This document shows, piece after piece, positions 8,399-16,253 of a stretch of 64,000 nt of DNA (positions within the stretch are counted from its first letter, which is position 1; each line of letters opens with the position of its first letter). This DNA comes from Bradyrhizobium sp. Ai1a-2 (GTDB lineage: Bacteria; Pseudomonadota; Alphaproteobacteria; Rhizobiales; Xanthobacteraceae). The DNA is taken from assembly GCF_000426245.1 (NCBI RefSeq), contig NZ_AUEZ01000007.1, positions 1 through 64,000 on the forward strand. Reading direction: 5' to 3'. The notes under the pieces were generated by a model, which was given only the letters and a program-made list of their open reading frames with translations, was not told the DNA's origin and did no database searches. The translations under genes and the position numbers were made by a program.

Positions 8399-9376
8399 AT
8401 GCTGTCGGTGTTCGTTCCTTTCGATCTCGCGCTGAAAAAGGCCGTTTCCCCCGATCTCGCGGCGCTGCCGGAGAACACGGTCTGGATCGACATGGTCAAG
8501 CCGACACCGGAGGAGGATCGCGCCGTGGAGCGGCTGACTGGGATCGCGGTGCCGACCCGGGAGGACATGCAGGAAATCGAGATTTCCAGCCGGCTCTATA
8601 TCGAGAATGGTGCGCGTTACATGACGGCGACGCTGATGTGCCATTCCGACACCGACATGCCCCGCACCACGGCGGTCACCTTCATCCTGGCGGGCCATCG
8701 ACTGGTGACCGTGCGCTACGAACAGCCGAAACCATTTGCGCTGGTCGAGACCAAGCTCGGGCGGTCCTGCGCGCCCACCATCAACGGCGAGATGGTGCTG
8801 ATGGAATTGCTCGATGCGGTGATCGACCGCTGCGCCGACATCCTGGAGCGTGCCGGTGCCGAGATCGACCAGGTCTCCCACGACATCTTCGAACCGGAGA
8901 GCGAGCGCCACGGCCATGCCAAGCAGTATTCGCGGATCCTGATCGAGATCGGGCGCAAGGGCGACCTGACCTCGAAAGTGCGCGAAAGCCTGGTTTCCAT
9001 CGGTCGCGTCGTCACCTTCATGTCGGCGGTGATCGAAGGCGTCAAATGGTCCAAGGACATGCGCGAGCAGCTCAAGACCATGCAGCGCGACGTCGCCTCG
9101 CTGACCGACCACGCCTCCTATCTCTCCAGCAAGATCACCTTCACGCTGGACGCCATGCTCGGCGTGGTCAATCTCGAGCAGAACAACATCATCAAACTGT
9201 TCTCGGTGATGGCCGTGGTGCTGATGCCGCCGACGCTGATTGCCTCGATCTACGGCATGAACTTCAAGGCGATGCCGGAACTCGACTGGCCGCACGGCTA
9301 TCCGATCGCGCTGGTGCTGATGCTGATCGCCGCGATCGTGCCGTACTGGATTTTCAAATGGAAGAAGTGGCTCTAG
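8399..9376 (+). CDS. CorA-family divalent cation transporter
   Basis: The 325-residue protein has a large N-terminal cytoplasmic domain, a long helical region, and two C-terminal membrane helices. The CorA signature YGMNF sits at the end of the first helix, where it forms the pore selectivity ring. The second helix is YPIALVLMLIAAIVPYWIF, followed by a basic tail (KWKKWL). It likely moves Mg2+ or Co2+/Ni2+ across the inner membrane. Start MLSVFVPFDLALKK was preferred to a GTG ten codons earlier because CCGGAG precedes it. Confidence 0.9.
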   Translation: MLSVFVPFDLALKKAVSPDLAALPENTVWIDMVKPTPEEDRAVERLTGIAVPTREDMQEIEISSRLYIENGARYMTATLMCHSDTDMPRTTAVTFILAGHRLVTVRYEQPKPFALVETKLGRSCAPTINGEMVLMELLDAVIDRCADILERAGAEIDQVSHDIFEPESERHGHAKQYSRILIEIGRKGDLTSKVRESLVSIGRVVTFMSAVIEGVKWSKDMREQLKTMQRDVASLTDHASYLSSKITFTLDAMLGVVNLEQNNIIKLFSVMAVVLMPPTLIASIYGMNFKAMPELDWPHGYPIALVLMLIAAIVPYWIFKWKKWL

Positions 9377-9406
9377 GAACCAGCCCGAACGGGTCGCAAG
9401 CCGAAC

Positions 9407-9601
9407 ATGAAAATTAGGGATATTCTTCGGCTATTGGAGGAAGAAGGCTGGTTTCTTGTCGCGACGCGCGGCAGCCATCGACAATACAAGCATCCCGTCC
9501 GGCCCGGCCGCGTAACAGTAGCGGGTAAGCCATCCGATGACCTTGCGCCGGGAACTCTGAACAGTATCTTGAAACAGTCGGGTCTAAAGGAGCGGGACTG
9601 A
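9407..9601 (+). CDS. hicA: HicA-family toxin (mRNA interferase)
   Basis: This is a 64-residue YcfA/HicA protein with a double-stranded-RNA-binding-like fold. It has MKIRDILRLLEEEGW, then RGSHRQYKHP with the catalytic His at position 24, then TVAGKPSDDLAPGTLNSILKQSGL. HicA toxins cleave mRNA independently of ribosomes and are neutralised by HicB. Its stop overlaps the start of the antitoxin by one base (TGATG), so the two are translationally coupled in toxin-first order. Confidence 0.9.
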   Translation: MKIRDILRLLEEEGWFLVATRGSHRQYKHPVRPGRVTVAGKPSDDLAPGTLNSILKQSGLKERD

Positions 9602-9807
9602 TGCGCTACGCAGTCGTGATCGAGAAGGCGAACGGCAATTATTCCGCCTATGTTCCGGATTTGCCAGGCTGCGTTGCTACCGGTGATACGGTTGCGAATG
9701 TTGAGAGCGAAATCCGCGAGGCGATTCGGTTCCATCTTGAAGGATTGCGGGCGGACGGCCTTGCGGTTCCAGAGCCGACCAGCATCGCTGAATACGTCGA
9801 AACATAG
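9601..9807 (+). CDS. hicB: HicB-family antitoxin
   Basis: This 68-residue protein carries the HicB_lk domain: MRYAVVIEKANGNYSAYVPDLPGCVATGDT, then EIREAIRFHLEGLRADGLAVPEP. No extra DNA-binding helix-turn-helix or ribbon-helix-helix follows the domain; it is the short, single-domain form. It is coupled to the hicA gene upstream through a one-base overlap. Confidence 0.9.
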   Translation: MRYAVVIEKANGNYSAYVPDLPGCVATGDTVANVESEIREAIRFHLEGLRADGLAVPEPTSIAEYVET

Positions 9808-9922
9808 GCAACAGAGCTGCCGCAATTCCTCCGCGAATCCTCCGCTAAAATTTGAGTGTTGCGCTGAACGTTTGAGCGAAACTTTGCTGCGATAACCCCC
9901 GGCCTCAAGCCGGAGGACAGCA

Positions 9923-10141
9923 ATGGTTGAGAAGATCATAACGCCACGGCGTAACATCATCGACTTCGCGCGCTATCAGCAGGACCGCAAGGCCGGAAAG
10001 ATGCAGGCACTATCGCCGCGCATCTGCCGCCACTGCGGCGCTGCCCTGCTCGATGGCGAAAACGAAGACGAGTGCTCGAGCGCGTTCAACACCAGCGCGC
10101 AACGAGTCGTAGAGAAGCCGCGGAAGTTCTACGCGGATTGA
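9923..10141 (+). CDS. Small hypothetical protein with a CxxC motif
   Basis: The 72-residue frame begins MVEKIITPRRNIIDFARYQQDRKAG and has ICRHCGAALLDGENEDEC in the middle, a C-x2-C knuckle plus a later Cys that could bind a metal. I do not recognise a family. A purine-rich GGAGGACAGC ribosome site precedes the ATG, supporting a real gene. Comparable short proteins beginning with an IDFARYQ-like segment are common in Bradyrhizobium, but that is from memory only. Confidence 0.55.
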   Translation: MVEKIITPRRNIIDFARYQQDRKAGKMQALSPRICRHCGAALLDGENEDECSSAFNTSAQRVVEKPRKFYAD

Positions 10142-10173
10142 TGGCCAGGACGGCCGCTTAACGAGTGCAAGCA

Positions 10174-10215
10174 AAGCAATCCAGAAGACGACGGCGGAAA
10201 CGGTCTGGATTGCTT
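10174..10215. repeat. 12-bp inverted repeat, possible terminator
   Basis: AAGCAATCCAGA (10174-10185) is perfectly repeated inverted as TCTGGATTGCTT (10204-10215) with an 18-base loop. It lies between the small CxxC protein gene and the convergent SDR gene. There is no T-run, so it is either a Rho-assisting hairpin or a piece of the common TGGATTGCTTCG intergenic repeat. Confidence 0.5.
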
Positions 10216-10251
10216 CGTGCCCTCGCTTGTTCCCAGCAGCAATCGCCAATC

Positions 10252-11004
10252 CTACACGTGCTGGCCACCATTGATGTGGATCTCGGCGCCGTTCACGTAG
10301 GAACTGGTTTCGGTGCACAGGACGTAGATGATCTTGGCGACTTCGTCGGGCGTGCCCAGGCGATGCATCGGGATCTGCTGCTCGACGATCTTCTCGGTGC
10401 CCGGTGACAGGATCGACGTGTCGATCTCGCCCGGCGCGATCGAGTTGACGCGGACGCCGACGCGGCCGAAATCGGACGCCATCTCGCGCGTCAGTGCCGC
10501 GAGCGCTGCTTTCGAGGTGGCGTAGGCCGCGCCCGCGAACGGATGCACGCGGGAGCCGGCGATCGAGGTGACGTTCACCACCGCGCCCTTGGCGGTCTTC
10601 AATTCGTTGATCAGCCCACGCGCCAGCATGATCGGCGCAAAGAAGTTGACGCGGAAGACATGCAGCCAGGTGTCGATATCGGTGTCCATGGTGCCGAGCC
10701 GCGCACCGCCCGGACCCTTGGGCGAGATCGCCGCATTGTTGACCAGCGCGTGCAGCTCGTCGTTTTCCAACCGTCTGCGGATTTCGGAGATCGCGCGCAC
10801 GGTGTCGTCATGGTCGCCGAAGTCGACCTCGATGTGATCCTCGGGTCCGGCGCCCCAGGGGCAAACTTCCGGAAAGGCGTGCCGCGAGCAGGTGATGACG
10901 CGCCAGCCGGCCGAGGAGAAGCGGATCGCGGTGGCATGGCCGATGCCGCGGCTGGCGCCGGTCAGGAGTAGCGTGCGGCGCGGCGCGTTCGATGTGTTCG
11001 GCAT
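10252..11004 (-). CDS. SDR-family NAD(P)-dependent oxidoreductase
   Basis: A classical short-chain dehydrogenase of 250 residues. It has the cofactor motif TGASRGIGHATA near the N-terminus (about residues 15-26), NNAAISPKG, a Ser in NVTSIAGSRVHP, and the catalytic Tyr-x3-Lys in YATSKAAL. The C-terminal GAEIHINGGQHV is the usual family ending. NADP preference is suggested by the basic residue after the second Gly-rich turn. The substrate is unknown. The frame extends upstream into a palindromic repeat, so the start MPNTSNAPRRTLL was used. Confidence 0.9.
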   Translation of the reverse strand: MPNTSNAPRRTLLLTGASRGIGHATAIRFSSAGWRVITCSRHAFPEVCPWGAGPEDHIEVDFGDHDDTVRAISEIRRRLENDELHALVNNAAISPKGPGGARLGTMDTDIDTWLHVFRVNFFAPIMLARGLINELKTAKGAVVNVTSIAGSRVHPFAGAAYATSKAALAALTREMASDFGRVGVRVNSIAPGEIDTSILSPGTEKIVEQQIPMHRLGTPDEVAKIIYVLCTETSSYVNGAEIHINGGQHV

Positions 11005-11023
11005 TGGACGGTTCTCTCGTTCT

Positions 11024-11113
11024 TCGTCATGCCCGGCCTTGTGCCGGGCATCCACGTGTTCGGACTGGCTCGAAACTGAGACGTGGATGGCCGGGACCAG
11101 CCCGGCCATGACG
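11024..11113. repeat. Palindromic repeat (CGTCATGCCCGGCC type)
   Basis: CGTCATGCCCGGCCTTGTGC at the left is mirrored by GGCCGGGACCAGCCCGGCCATGACG at the right, with an inner ATCCACGT/ACGTGGAT pair. It sits between the SDR gene and pdxH. A short relative occurs at 17693-17722. Confidence 0.75.
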
Positions 11114-11122
11114 GTCTGAGTC

Positions 11123-11764
11123 TTACGGATAAAGCCTTACTTTGGACCAGGCCTGGCCTTCGCCTTCGCGGCGGAATTCGATGCGGTCGTGCAGGCGGTA
11201 GGGGCGGTCGTGCCAGAACTCGAAGCTGACAGGCGTGATGCGCCAGCCGCTCCAGCCCGGCGGGCGCGGCACGTCGCCGATCACATATTTTGCGGCGACT
11301 TTCGCGATCGCCTGCTCGAAAGCGAAACGGCTCTCCAATGGCTGCGACTGCTTGCTGGCCCAGGCGCCGAGCTGCGCCTGCTTCGGGCGTGTCGCGAAAT
11401 AGGCGTCGGCTTCGGCGTCGCTCACCGGCGACACGTTGCCGCGGATGCGCACTTGCCGGCGCAACGATTTCCAGTGGAATAGTAAAGCGGCCTTAGGATT
11501 TGCGGCGAGTTCGCGGCCTTTGGGGCTGGCAACGTGGCTGTAGAACACGAAGCCATCCGCGTCATAGCCTTTCATCAGCACCATCCGCACGTCCGGCAGC
11601 CCGTCCGGATCGACGGTTGCGAGCGCCATCGCGTTGGGATCGTTCGGCTCGGACTTGGCTGCTTCGGCGAACCATTCGGTGAACAGCGCAAATGGCTCCT
11701 CGGCGGCGGTAAAATCACCCGATGTTAACGGTGTGGGGTGTTTGATGGAGGTCGTGTCTGTCAT
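11123..11764 (-). CDS. pdxH: Pyridoxamine 5'-phosphate oxidase
   Basis: The 213-residue protein matches PdxH along its length. It has the FMN-binding segments [19 protein letters not shown] and [16 protein letters not shown], then [20 protein letters not shown], and the C-terminal [17 protein letters not shown] with the final KVRLYP. It oxidises pyridoxamine or pyridoxine 5'-phosphate to pyridoxal 5'-phosphate with FMN and O2 in the cytoplasm. The gene diverges from the lipoprotein gene at 11780. Confidence 0.95.
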   Translation of the reverse strand: MTDTTSIKHPTPLTSGDFTAAEEPFALFTEWFAEAAKSEPNDPNAMALATVDPDGLPDVRMVLMKGYDADGFVFYSHVASPKGRELAANPKAALLFHWKSLRRQVRIRGNVSPVSDAEADAYFATRPKQAQLGAWASKQSQPLESRFAFEQAIAKVAAKYVIGDVPRPPGWSGWRITPVSFEFWHDRPYRLHDRIEFRREGEGQAWSKVRLYP

Positions 11765-11779
11765 GTCAGGAGTCCAGCG

Positions 11780-12277
11780 TTGCGTCCGTCGGCCTCAAAG
11801 CGCGCGTTACTCGCCCTATATAGGGCATGGGGACGCTTTGGCCTATCGGCGATCCGCCCGGCGGGGACGGTGATGACACTGGTTCTAATCGGCTTAGGGG
11901 CTGGCGGCTGCGCTCTGTCGCGTGGTGACAGTTTCGCCCGGCTGGACGACAAGGATATCACCGGCGCGCTCGGCGCGACCCATGTAAAGACATCGGCGCC
12001 GACCGAAGGCGACCTCGCCTTTGCCCGCAACGCCGCCTCCGACGTGCTGACCAAGGGCGACAAGGATTCCAGCCAGGCCTGGGAAAATCCGGAGACCGGC
12101 GCGCGCGGCTCGGTGACGCCGCTGTCGCAGGCTTACGCTGCCGAGGATGGACGGACCTGTCGGGATTTCCTGGCGAGCTACGTCAACGGCCGGACCGAGA
12201 GCTGGCTGCAGGGAGCGGCCTGCAAGGCCGGACGCGGACGCTGGGAGGTCCATAGTCTGAAACCCTGGCGGTCCTGA
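11780..12277 (+). CDS. RT0821/Lpp0805-type surface lipoprotein
   Basis: A small exported protein whose hydrophobic segment [14 protein letters not shown] ends in a lipobox Cys. After the Cys come an acidic low-complexity part and the conserved block [30 protein letters not shown], typical of the RT0821/17-kDa-antigen-like family. The role is unknown; it is probably tethered to the outer membrane. I chose a TTG start at 11780 because AGGAGT lies seven bases upstream. The ATG at 11738 would overlap pdxH and lacks such a site. Confidence 0.75.
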   Translation: MRPSASKRALLALYRAWGRFGLSAIRPAGTVMTLVLIGLGAGGCALSRGDSFARLDDKDITGALGATHVKTSAPTEGDLAFARNAASDVLTKGDKDSSQAWENPETGARGSVTPLSQAYAAEDGRTCRDFLASYVNGRTESWLQGAACKAGRGRWEVHSLKPWRS

Positions 12278-12383
12278 TCACTGAAAGCAGTTGCAAAAAT
12301 GCCACTGCGCCCCCAAATGACACCTAGGTGGGCGACAAGCCCGAAAAATTCAGGTCTGATTTCCCGTGAAGGAGACGTGACGG

Positions 12384-13349
12384 ATGCGCGACCCCTATGA
12401 GGTCTTGGGGGTGCCGCGGAGCGCCAGCGCTGCCGCGATCAAGAGCGCCTATCGCAAGCTTGCCAAGAAGCATCATCCCGACAGCAACAAGAACGATCCG
12501 AAGGCTGCGGAGCGTTTTGCCGAGATCAACTCGGCCAACGAAATCGTTGGCGACGAGGAGAAGCGCAAGCAATTTGACCGCGGCGAGATCGACGCCGAGG
12601 GCAAGCCGCGCTTCCAGGGCTTCCCCGGCGGAGGCTTTGGGGGTGGCGACCCGCGTGGCCATGCCGGCCCGGGCGGGTTCGAAACCTATACGTTCCGCAG
12701 CGGCGGAGGCGGCATGGAAGGCGGCGCGGGCGGCTTCGAGGATATCCTCAACAACATGTTCGGCGCCGGTGCGCGTGCGCGCAGTGGCGCCCGCCAGTTT
12801 GAGTTCGACACCGGCGGCGTCGGCCTCGACCTCGACCTCAGCGTCGCCATGACGGTGTCGCTGGAGGAGGCGGCGAACGGCGCCGAGAAGCGCGTCCGCC
12901 TGCCGACAGGCAAGGAACTCAACGTCAAGATTCCCGCCGGCGTCAGCTCCGGCCAGCAGATCCGGCTGAAGGGGCAGGGCGAGACGGCGGCCGGCCATCG
13001 TCCCGGCGATCTCCTGATCACCGTGACGATCGCGCCGCATCCCTTCTTCAAGGTCGACGGCAACGATCTCAGGATCGAGCTGCCGATCACGCTGTACGAG
13101 GCGGTGCTGGGCGGCAAGGTCCGGGTGCCGACGCTCAGTGGCGCGGTCGAATTGTCTATCCCCAAGAACACCTCAAGCGGGCGGACGTTTCGGCTGAAGG
13201 GCAAGGGTCTGCCGAAGTCGGGCGGCGGGGGCGATCTCTATGCCACCACCCGCATCATCCTGCGCGACGGGAACGATGCCGAGCTGGAAGCATTGATGCA
13301 GAAGTGGCGCGACCAGCATCCTTACAATCCCCGCAGCGATCTTGGCTGA
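12384..13349 (+). CDS. J-domain co-chaperone (DnaJ C-terminal domain, CbpA-like)
   Basis: This 321-residue protein has an N-terminal J-domain (MRDPYEVLGVPRSASAAAIK, HPD as HHPDSNKND at about residues 32-40), a Gly/Phe-rich linker (about 70-130), and a DnaJ C-terminal substrate-binding region (about 145-310) without the cysteine zinc fingers. That is the type II/CbpA layout. It stimulates DnaK ATPase activity. GGAGA lies upstream of the ATG. It stands in the conserved stretch between pdxH and fabI. Confidence 0.9.
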   Translation: MRDPYEVLGVPRSASAAAIKSAYRKLAKKHHPDSNKNDPKAAERFAEINSANEIVGDEEKRKQFDRGEIDAEGKPRFQGFPGGGFGGGDPRGHAGPGGFETYTFRSGGGGMEGGAGGFEDILNNMFGAGARARSGARQFEFDTGGVGLDLDLSVAMTVSLEEAANGAEKRVRLPTGKELNVKIPAGVSSGQQIRLKGQGETAAGHRPGDLLITVTIAPHPFFKVDGNDLRIELPITLYEAVLGGKVRVPTLSGAVELSIPKNTSSGRTFRLKGKGLPKSGGGGDLYATTRIILRDGNDAELEALMQKWRDQHPYNPRSDLG

Positions 13350-13705
13350 GGGTGCGGCCTCGAGAGGGGGACCAGCGCTATACCAAACCCCAATCGAGGC
13401 CGCGAGCGCCGATCGGCGGATCGAACGCTGGCGTGATATCGCGGGAACATCCGGTGCGATTCTGAGACGCGCCGATGTCCTTATTCCAGATTTTCGATGA
13501 CGGAATTGGGACATCGGGTGAGTACGCGTGATGTAGATGCCCGCAGCGTCCGCTGAGCCTCCACGGTGGCCTTGCGCCGATTGGCGTGGGCTATCGGTGT
13601 ATCGAAGATGGCTATCGTTGTGTGGAAGACACACAGGCGGGCGTTTTTGCAAAACCCGGGATCGTCCGGTCTTCAGAATTGCCGCGCACGAACTACATAA
13701 GTCGT
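13350..13705. other. Intergenic region upstream of the small RNA
   Basis: No convincing gene is seen. The open frames here lack family resemblance and ribosome sites. The right end holds a plausible promoter for the small RNA: TTCAGA at 13672-13677 and TACATA at 13694-13699, spaced 16 bases. Confidence 0.4.
13672..13699 (+). promoter_or_regulatory. Putative sigma-70 promoter of the small RNA
   Basis: TTCAGA and TACATA, 16 bases apart, place the start of transcription near 13706, exactly where the first stem of the small RNA begins. Prediction only. Confidence 0.4.
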
Positions 13706-13791
13706 GCGATGGCGCTTTGCGCTGTCGCAGCCCTCCTTGGGCGTTTCCTCCCTAGACTTGGGCCGCTTGCCTTCGCAAGTGGCCCTTTTTT
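13706..13791 (+). ncRNA. mmgR/suhB (alpha-r8)-type small RNA
   Basis: About 86 bases in the layout of the alpha-r8 family (Rfam suhB; MmgR of Sinorhizobium, BjrC2 of Bradyrhizobium). First comes a 5' stem-loop, GCGATGGCGC-TTT-GCGCTGTCGC (13706-13728). Next is a single-stranded core with TTTCCTCCCT (13745-13754), an anti-Shine-Dalgarno-like motif I recall as the family signature. A Rho-independent terminator, GGGCCGCTTGC-CTTC-GCAAGTGGCCC, closes it with a T-run (13760-13791). In S. meliloti the RNA limits polyhydroxybutyrate accumulation; targets here are unknown. The 5' end is inferred from the promoter and stem. Confidence 0.8.
13760..13791 (+). terminator. Rho-independent terminator of the small RNA
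   Basis: The stem is GGGCCGCTTGC / GCAAGTGGCCC (one G-T wobble) with tetraloop CTTC, followed by six T residues. Confidence 0.9.
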
Positions 13792-13829
13792 CTTAGAGGT
13801 GGCCAGTAACGATCGTGTCGGCTCAGTCC

Positions 13830-13862
13830 GTAGCCCGGATGAAGCGAAGCGCAATCCGGGGC
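13830..13862. repeat. REP element (GTAGCCCGG...CCGGGG), single copy
   Basis: GTAGCCCGGATGAAGCGAAG followed by CGCAATCCGGGG is a short palindrome of the same class as those at 14511, 16063 and 37937. It lies just upstream of the REP-associated transposase. Confidence 0.75.
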
Positions 13863-13957
13863 CGGTCGATCCGCGCACGATCCACTGAGTTTTCTCGCGA
13901 GAGGTTATCCGCTGGTTATGCTACAAGCAAAGCCCTCACCAGTGTAACTTCACCATC

Positions 13958-14494
13958 ATGGTCCGGTATCGGCGTAACTTTCTCCCTGGCGGAATCTTTT
14001 TCTTCACCCTGACGCTGGATGATCGCAGCTCGTCTGCACTGGTGGACCATGCCTCGCTGCTGCGCGCGGCGTTCCGAAAGACCCGCAACGAGCGACCGTT
14101 TGCTCTCGATGCCGTCGTTGTTCTTCCCGATCACCTGCACGCCATCATGACCCTGCCTGAGGGGGATGCGGATTTCTCGGATCGATGGCGCCGAATCAAG
14201 TCTGCCTTCACCCGCAGTGTCGTGGCCGCGGGTGTCCCGCTCTCACGCGACCACCGCGGCGAATACGCTCTTTGGCAGAAGCGCTTCTGGGAGCATACGA
14301 TCCGCGACGAACGCGATTTCGAGCGCTGCGCCGATTACATCCATTTCAATCCGGTCAAGCATCGACTGGTCTCTTCGCCAGCCGATTGGCCGTTTTCCTC
14401 ATTACATCGCTATGCTCGTGCTGGAATATTGCCCCGGGACTGGGGAGGCTATGGCGAGGCGGACCGTGGGAACTTTGGGGAGCGAGCGGATTGA
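13958..14494 (+). CDS. REP-associated tyrosine transposase (RAYT)
   Basis: This 178-residue Y1-type HUH protein begins MVRYRRNFLPGGIFFFTLTL. It carries the HUH motif as DHLHAIMTLP (about residues 58-67) and the helix with the catalytic Tyr in DYIHFNPVKHRLV. The C-terminal PADWPFSSLHRYARAG is the RAYT family ending. Such proteins cut and join single-stranded REP palindromes. REP elements lie immediately on both sides (13830-13862 and 14511-14619), the usual arrangement for a REPtron. Confidence 0.9.
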   Translation: MVRYRRNFLPGGIFFFTLTLDDRSSSALVDHASLLRAAFRKTRNERPFALDAVVVLPDHLHAIMTLPEGDADFSDRWRRIKSAFTRSVVAAGVPLSRDHRGEYALWQKRFWEHTIRDERDFERCADYIHFNPVKHRLVSSPADWPFSSLHRYARAGILPRDWGGYGEADRGNFGERAD

Positions 14495-14510
14495 CCTGCA
14501 TACAGGCTTT

Positions 14511-14619
14511 GTAGCCCGGGTGAAGCGCAGCGTAACCCGGGGATGGCCTCTCCGTCCTGGGAGCGGAGTCGCGGGCTGCGCTACCTACCCCGGGTTGCGC
14601 TGCGCTCCACCCGGGCTAC
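14511..14619. repeat. Paired inverted REP elements (BIME-like)
   Basis: GTAGCCCGGGTGAAGCGCAG with CGTAACCCGGGG (14511-14542) is followed 43 bases later by the inverted copy ACCCCGGGTTGCGCTGCGC with TCCACCCGGGCTAC (to 14619). The pair can fold into a long hairpin. It lies directly downstream of the RAYT gene. Confidence 0.85.
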
Positions 14620-14637
14620 GAGCGCGATCGTGCTGGC

Positions 14638-15411
14638 TCAGCTGCCGCTCTTTTCCATCTGGTCGTAGACGGCTTGTGCGATCTGGGTCAGGCGGTTGCG
14701 GTCGGTGCCGCCGCTGACGACATAGCCGACGCCGCGGTCCGCCCAGAACAACGCGCCTTCATTGCCGTGCGTGGCGTAACGCATCTGCGTGGTCTCGGCC
14801 TGCGCCTTCGAGGCATAGACCGTGAAGCGCTCGCCGGAGGCGCTCTCATACATCAGGAAGGAAGCCGGCCGCCCGGTAGGGCCGGGCAACAGCCGGCCGC
14901 CAACCAGTTTCAATCCCGCCGCCGACAGTTCCGGTGCGCGCACTTCCCAGCCGCAGCGCTTGGTCAGCCAGGCCTGCAGATGGGCGCGCTCATCGCCGGG
15001 CACCTCGACCGGATGGCGGACCTCGACCACGTAAAGCCGGTGCGCGTCCATCGCATCGATCGTGAAGCTCTGCAGCGGCGAGGGCGCGGCTGCCGCGCCG
15101 TGCGCGATCCAGCCGACGCCGCCGCCAGCGATGAACGCCACCAGCGTCGCGGCAATCGCGCCATAGACCAGCTTGCGCGGCTGACGCACGAGCTGCTCGA
15201 TCTCGAGCCGCTTCGGCACCGCTTCATCGGCGACTGAATCGTAGCGTGCGTGCAGCACGTCGGCCATGGCCATCCACGACCGCACCCGCTCAGCGTCATC
15301 GGGGTGCGCCGCCAGCCATGCCTCGACATCGCCGCGGCGCTCCGCCGGCAATTCGTTGTCGACATAGGCGTGCAGCTCGTCCTCGGTAACGGGAATCCTG
15401 GGGTTGCTCAT
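14638..15411 (-). CDS. Anti-sigma factor, single-pass membrane protein
   Basis: A 257-residue protein. The N-terminal cytoplasmic domain ITEDELHAYVDNELPAERR-like (here VTEDELHAYVDNELP) is a zinc-less anti-sigma domain typical of ChrR/RskA-like factors. One membrane segment follows at about residues 82-103 (VYGAIAATLVAFIAGGGVGWIA), then a periplasmic C-terminal domain. It lies downstream of the ECF sigma gene in the same orientation, separated by 76 bases, and should sequester that sigma factor. The signal it senses is unknown. Confidence 0.85.
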   Translation of the reverse strand: MSNPRIPVTEDELHAYVDNELPAERRGDVEAWLAAHPDDAERVRSWMAMADVLHARYDSVADEAVPKRLEIEQLVRQPRKLVYGAIAATLVAFIAGGGVGWIAHGAAAAPSPLQSFTIDAMDAHRLYVVEVRHPVEVPGDERAHLQAWLTKRCGWEVRAPELSAAGLKLVGGRLLPGPTGRPASFLMYESASGERFTVYASKAQAETTQMRYATHGNEGALFWADRGVGYVVSGGTDRNRLTQIAQAVYDQMEKSGS

Positions 15412-15487
15412 CGCAGTCGTCTCTGTCTAATTCTCAAGAAAAGAAATCGCCTCAACCTGATGTCATGGCTATGCATAACGCCTGCCA

Positions 15488-15979
15488 TCACTTCACCCGC
15501 CTCAATGCCGTCGCCCGTTCGCCTTCGAGGAAGGCTTTAACGTGGGCGCGGGCCCGCGCAAGCCGGGACATCACGGTGCCGATCGGCACGCCCTGGATGT
15601 CGGCGACCTCGCGGTAACTCAGTCCTTCCAGCATCACCAGAAGCAGCGCCGCGCGTTGCTCCTCCACGAGCGTCGCCAGCGCACGCGCAATGTCGCGGCC
15701 TTCGGCCTCGGTGCCGCTGGCGTCCGGATTGTTGTCGAGCAGCGGCATGAACTGCGGCCGCCGCGCCAGCGAGCGGCGACGGTTCTTGTTGAGGTTGGTC
15801 AGGATCGTGTAGAGCCAACTCCTGACGTCGCCGCCGAGGAACAACCTTTCCGACCGCAGCGCCCGCACCAAGGTGTCCTGCACCAAATCATCGGCGATAT
15901 CGGCATCGCGCGCCAGCGCCCGCGCGTAGCGGCGCAGCGCCGGGATCATGGCTTCAACACTCTGCCGGAACGCGGTCAT
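15488..15979 (-). CDS. ECF-family RNA polymerase sigma factor
   Basis: This 163-residue protein has sigma-2 (about residues 10-75, with ADDLVQDTLVRALRSERLF and DVRSWLYTILTNLNKNRRR) and sigma-4 (about 105-155, LVMLEGLSYREVADIQGVPIGTVMSRLARAR). It is a compact ECF factor of the rhizobial group with a following membrane anti-sigma gene. It probably activates its own promoter: a GGAATA-N16-GTTATG element lies 44 bases upstream. Confidence 0.9.
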   Translation of the reverse strand: MTAFRQSVEAMIPALRRYARALARDADIADDLVQDTLVRALRSERLFLGGDVRSWLYTILTNLNKNRRRSLARRPQFMPLLDNNPDASGTEAEGRDIARALATLVEEQRAALLLVMLEGLSYREVADIQGVPIGTVMSRLARARAHVKAFLEGERATALRRVK

Positions 15980-16022
15980 GACACCGGATCTTCATCCTGC
16001 TTCGCTCGGACGCCTTATCCAA

Positions 16023-16050
16023 CATAACACCTGAGTGACGTGGCTATTCC
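16023..16050 (-). promoter_or_regulatory. Putative ECF-type promoter of the sigma/anti-sigma operon
   Basis: On the minus strand, GGAATA (16050-16045) and GTTATG (16028-16023) are separated by 16 bases. This fits the GGAAC / GTT pattern of ECF-dependent promoters. It lies directly upstream of the sigma gene, as expected for autoregulation. Confidence 0.4.
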
Positions 16051-16062
16051 TTAGCGCGCTTT

Positions 16063-16160
16063 GTAGCCCGGGTGGAGCGAAGCGTAACCCGGGATTGGCC
16101 GGTCAATGCACAATCAGTGCGCAGGCTCTCCCGGGTTGCGCTTCGCTCCACCCGGGCTAC
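16063..16160. repeat. Paired inverted REP elements (BIME-like)
   Basis: GTAGCCCGGGTGGAGCGAAG with CGTAACCCGGG (from 16063) and its inverted partner CCCGGGTTGCGCTTCGCTCC with ACCCGGGCTAC (to 16160) face each other. Same class as the RAYT-flanking elements. Confidence 0.85.
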
Positions 16161-16253
16161 AGGATCAGGCAAAATGAGCGTGAGGGGGACTGTACCGCGG
16201 TGGAGCGCTGGTGTACCTCCGAATACCAAATCCAATGCGAGAATGGACAGCGG

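Noticed and set aside
13537..13888. Small open frames across the small-RNA region
   Set aside because: They run through the sRNA hairpins and terminator, which explain the sequence better.
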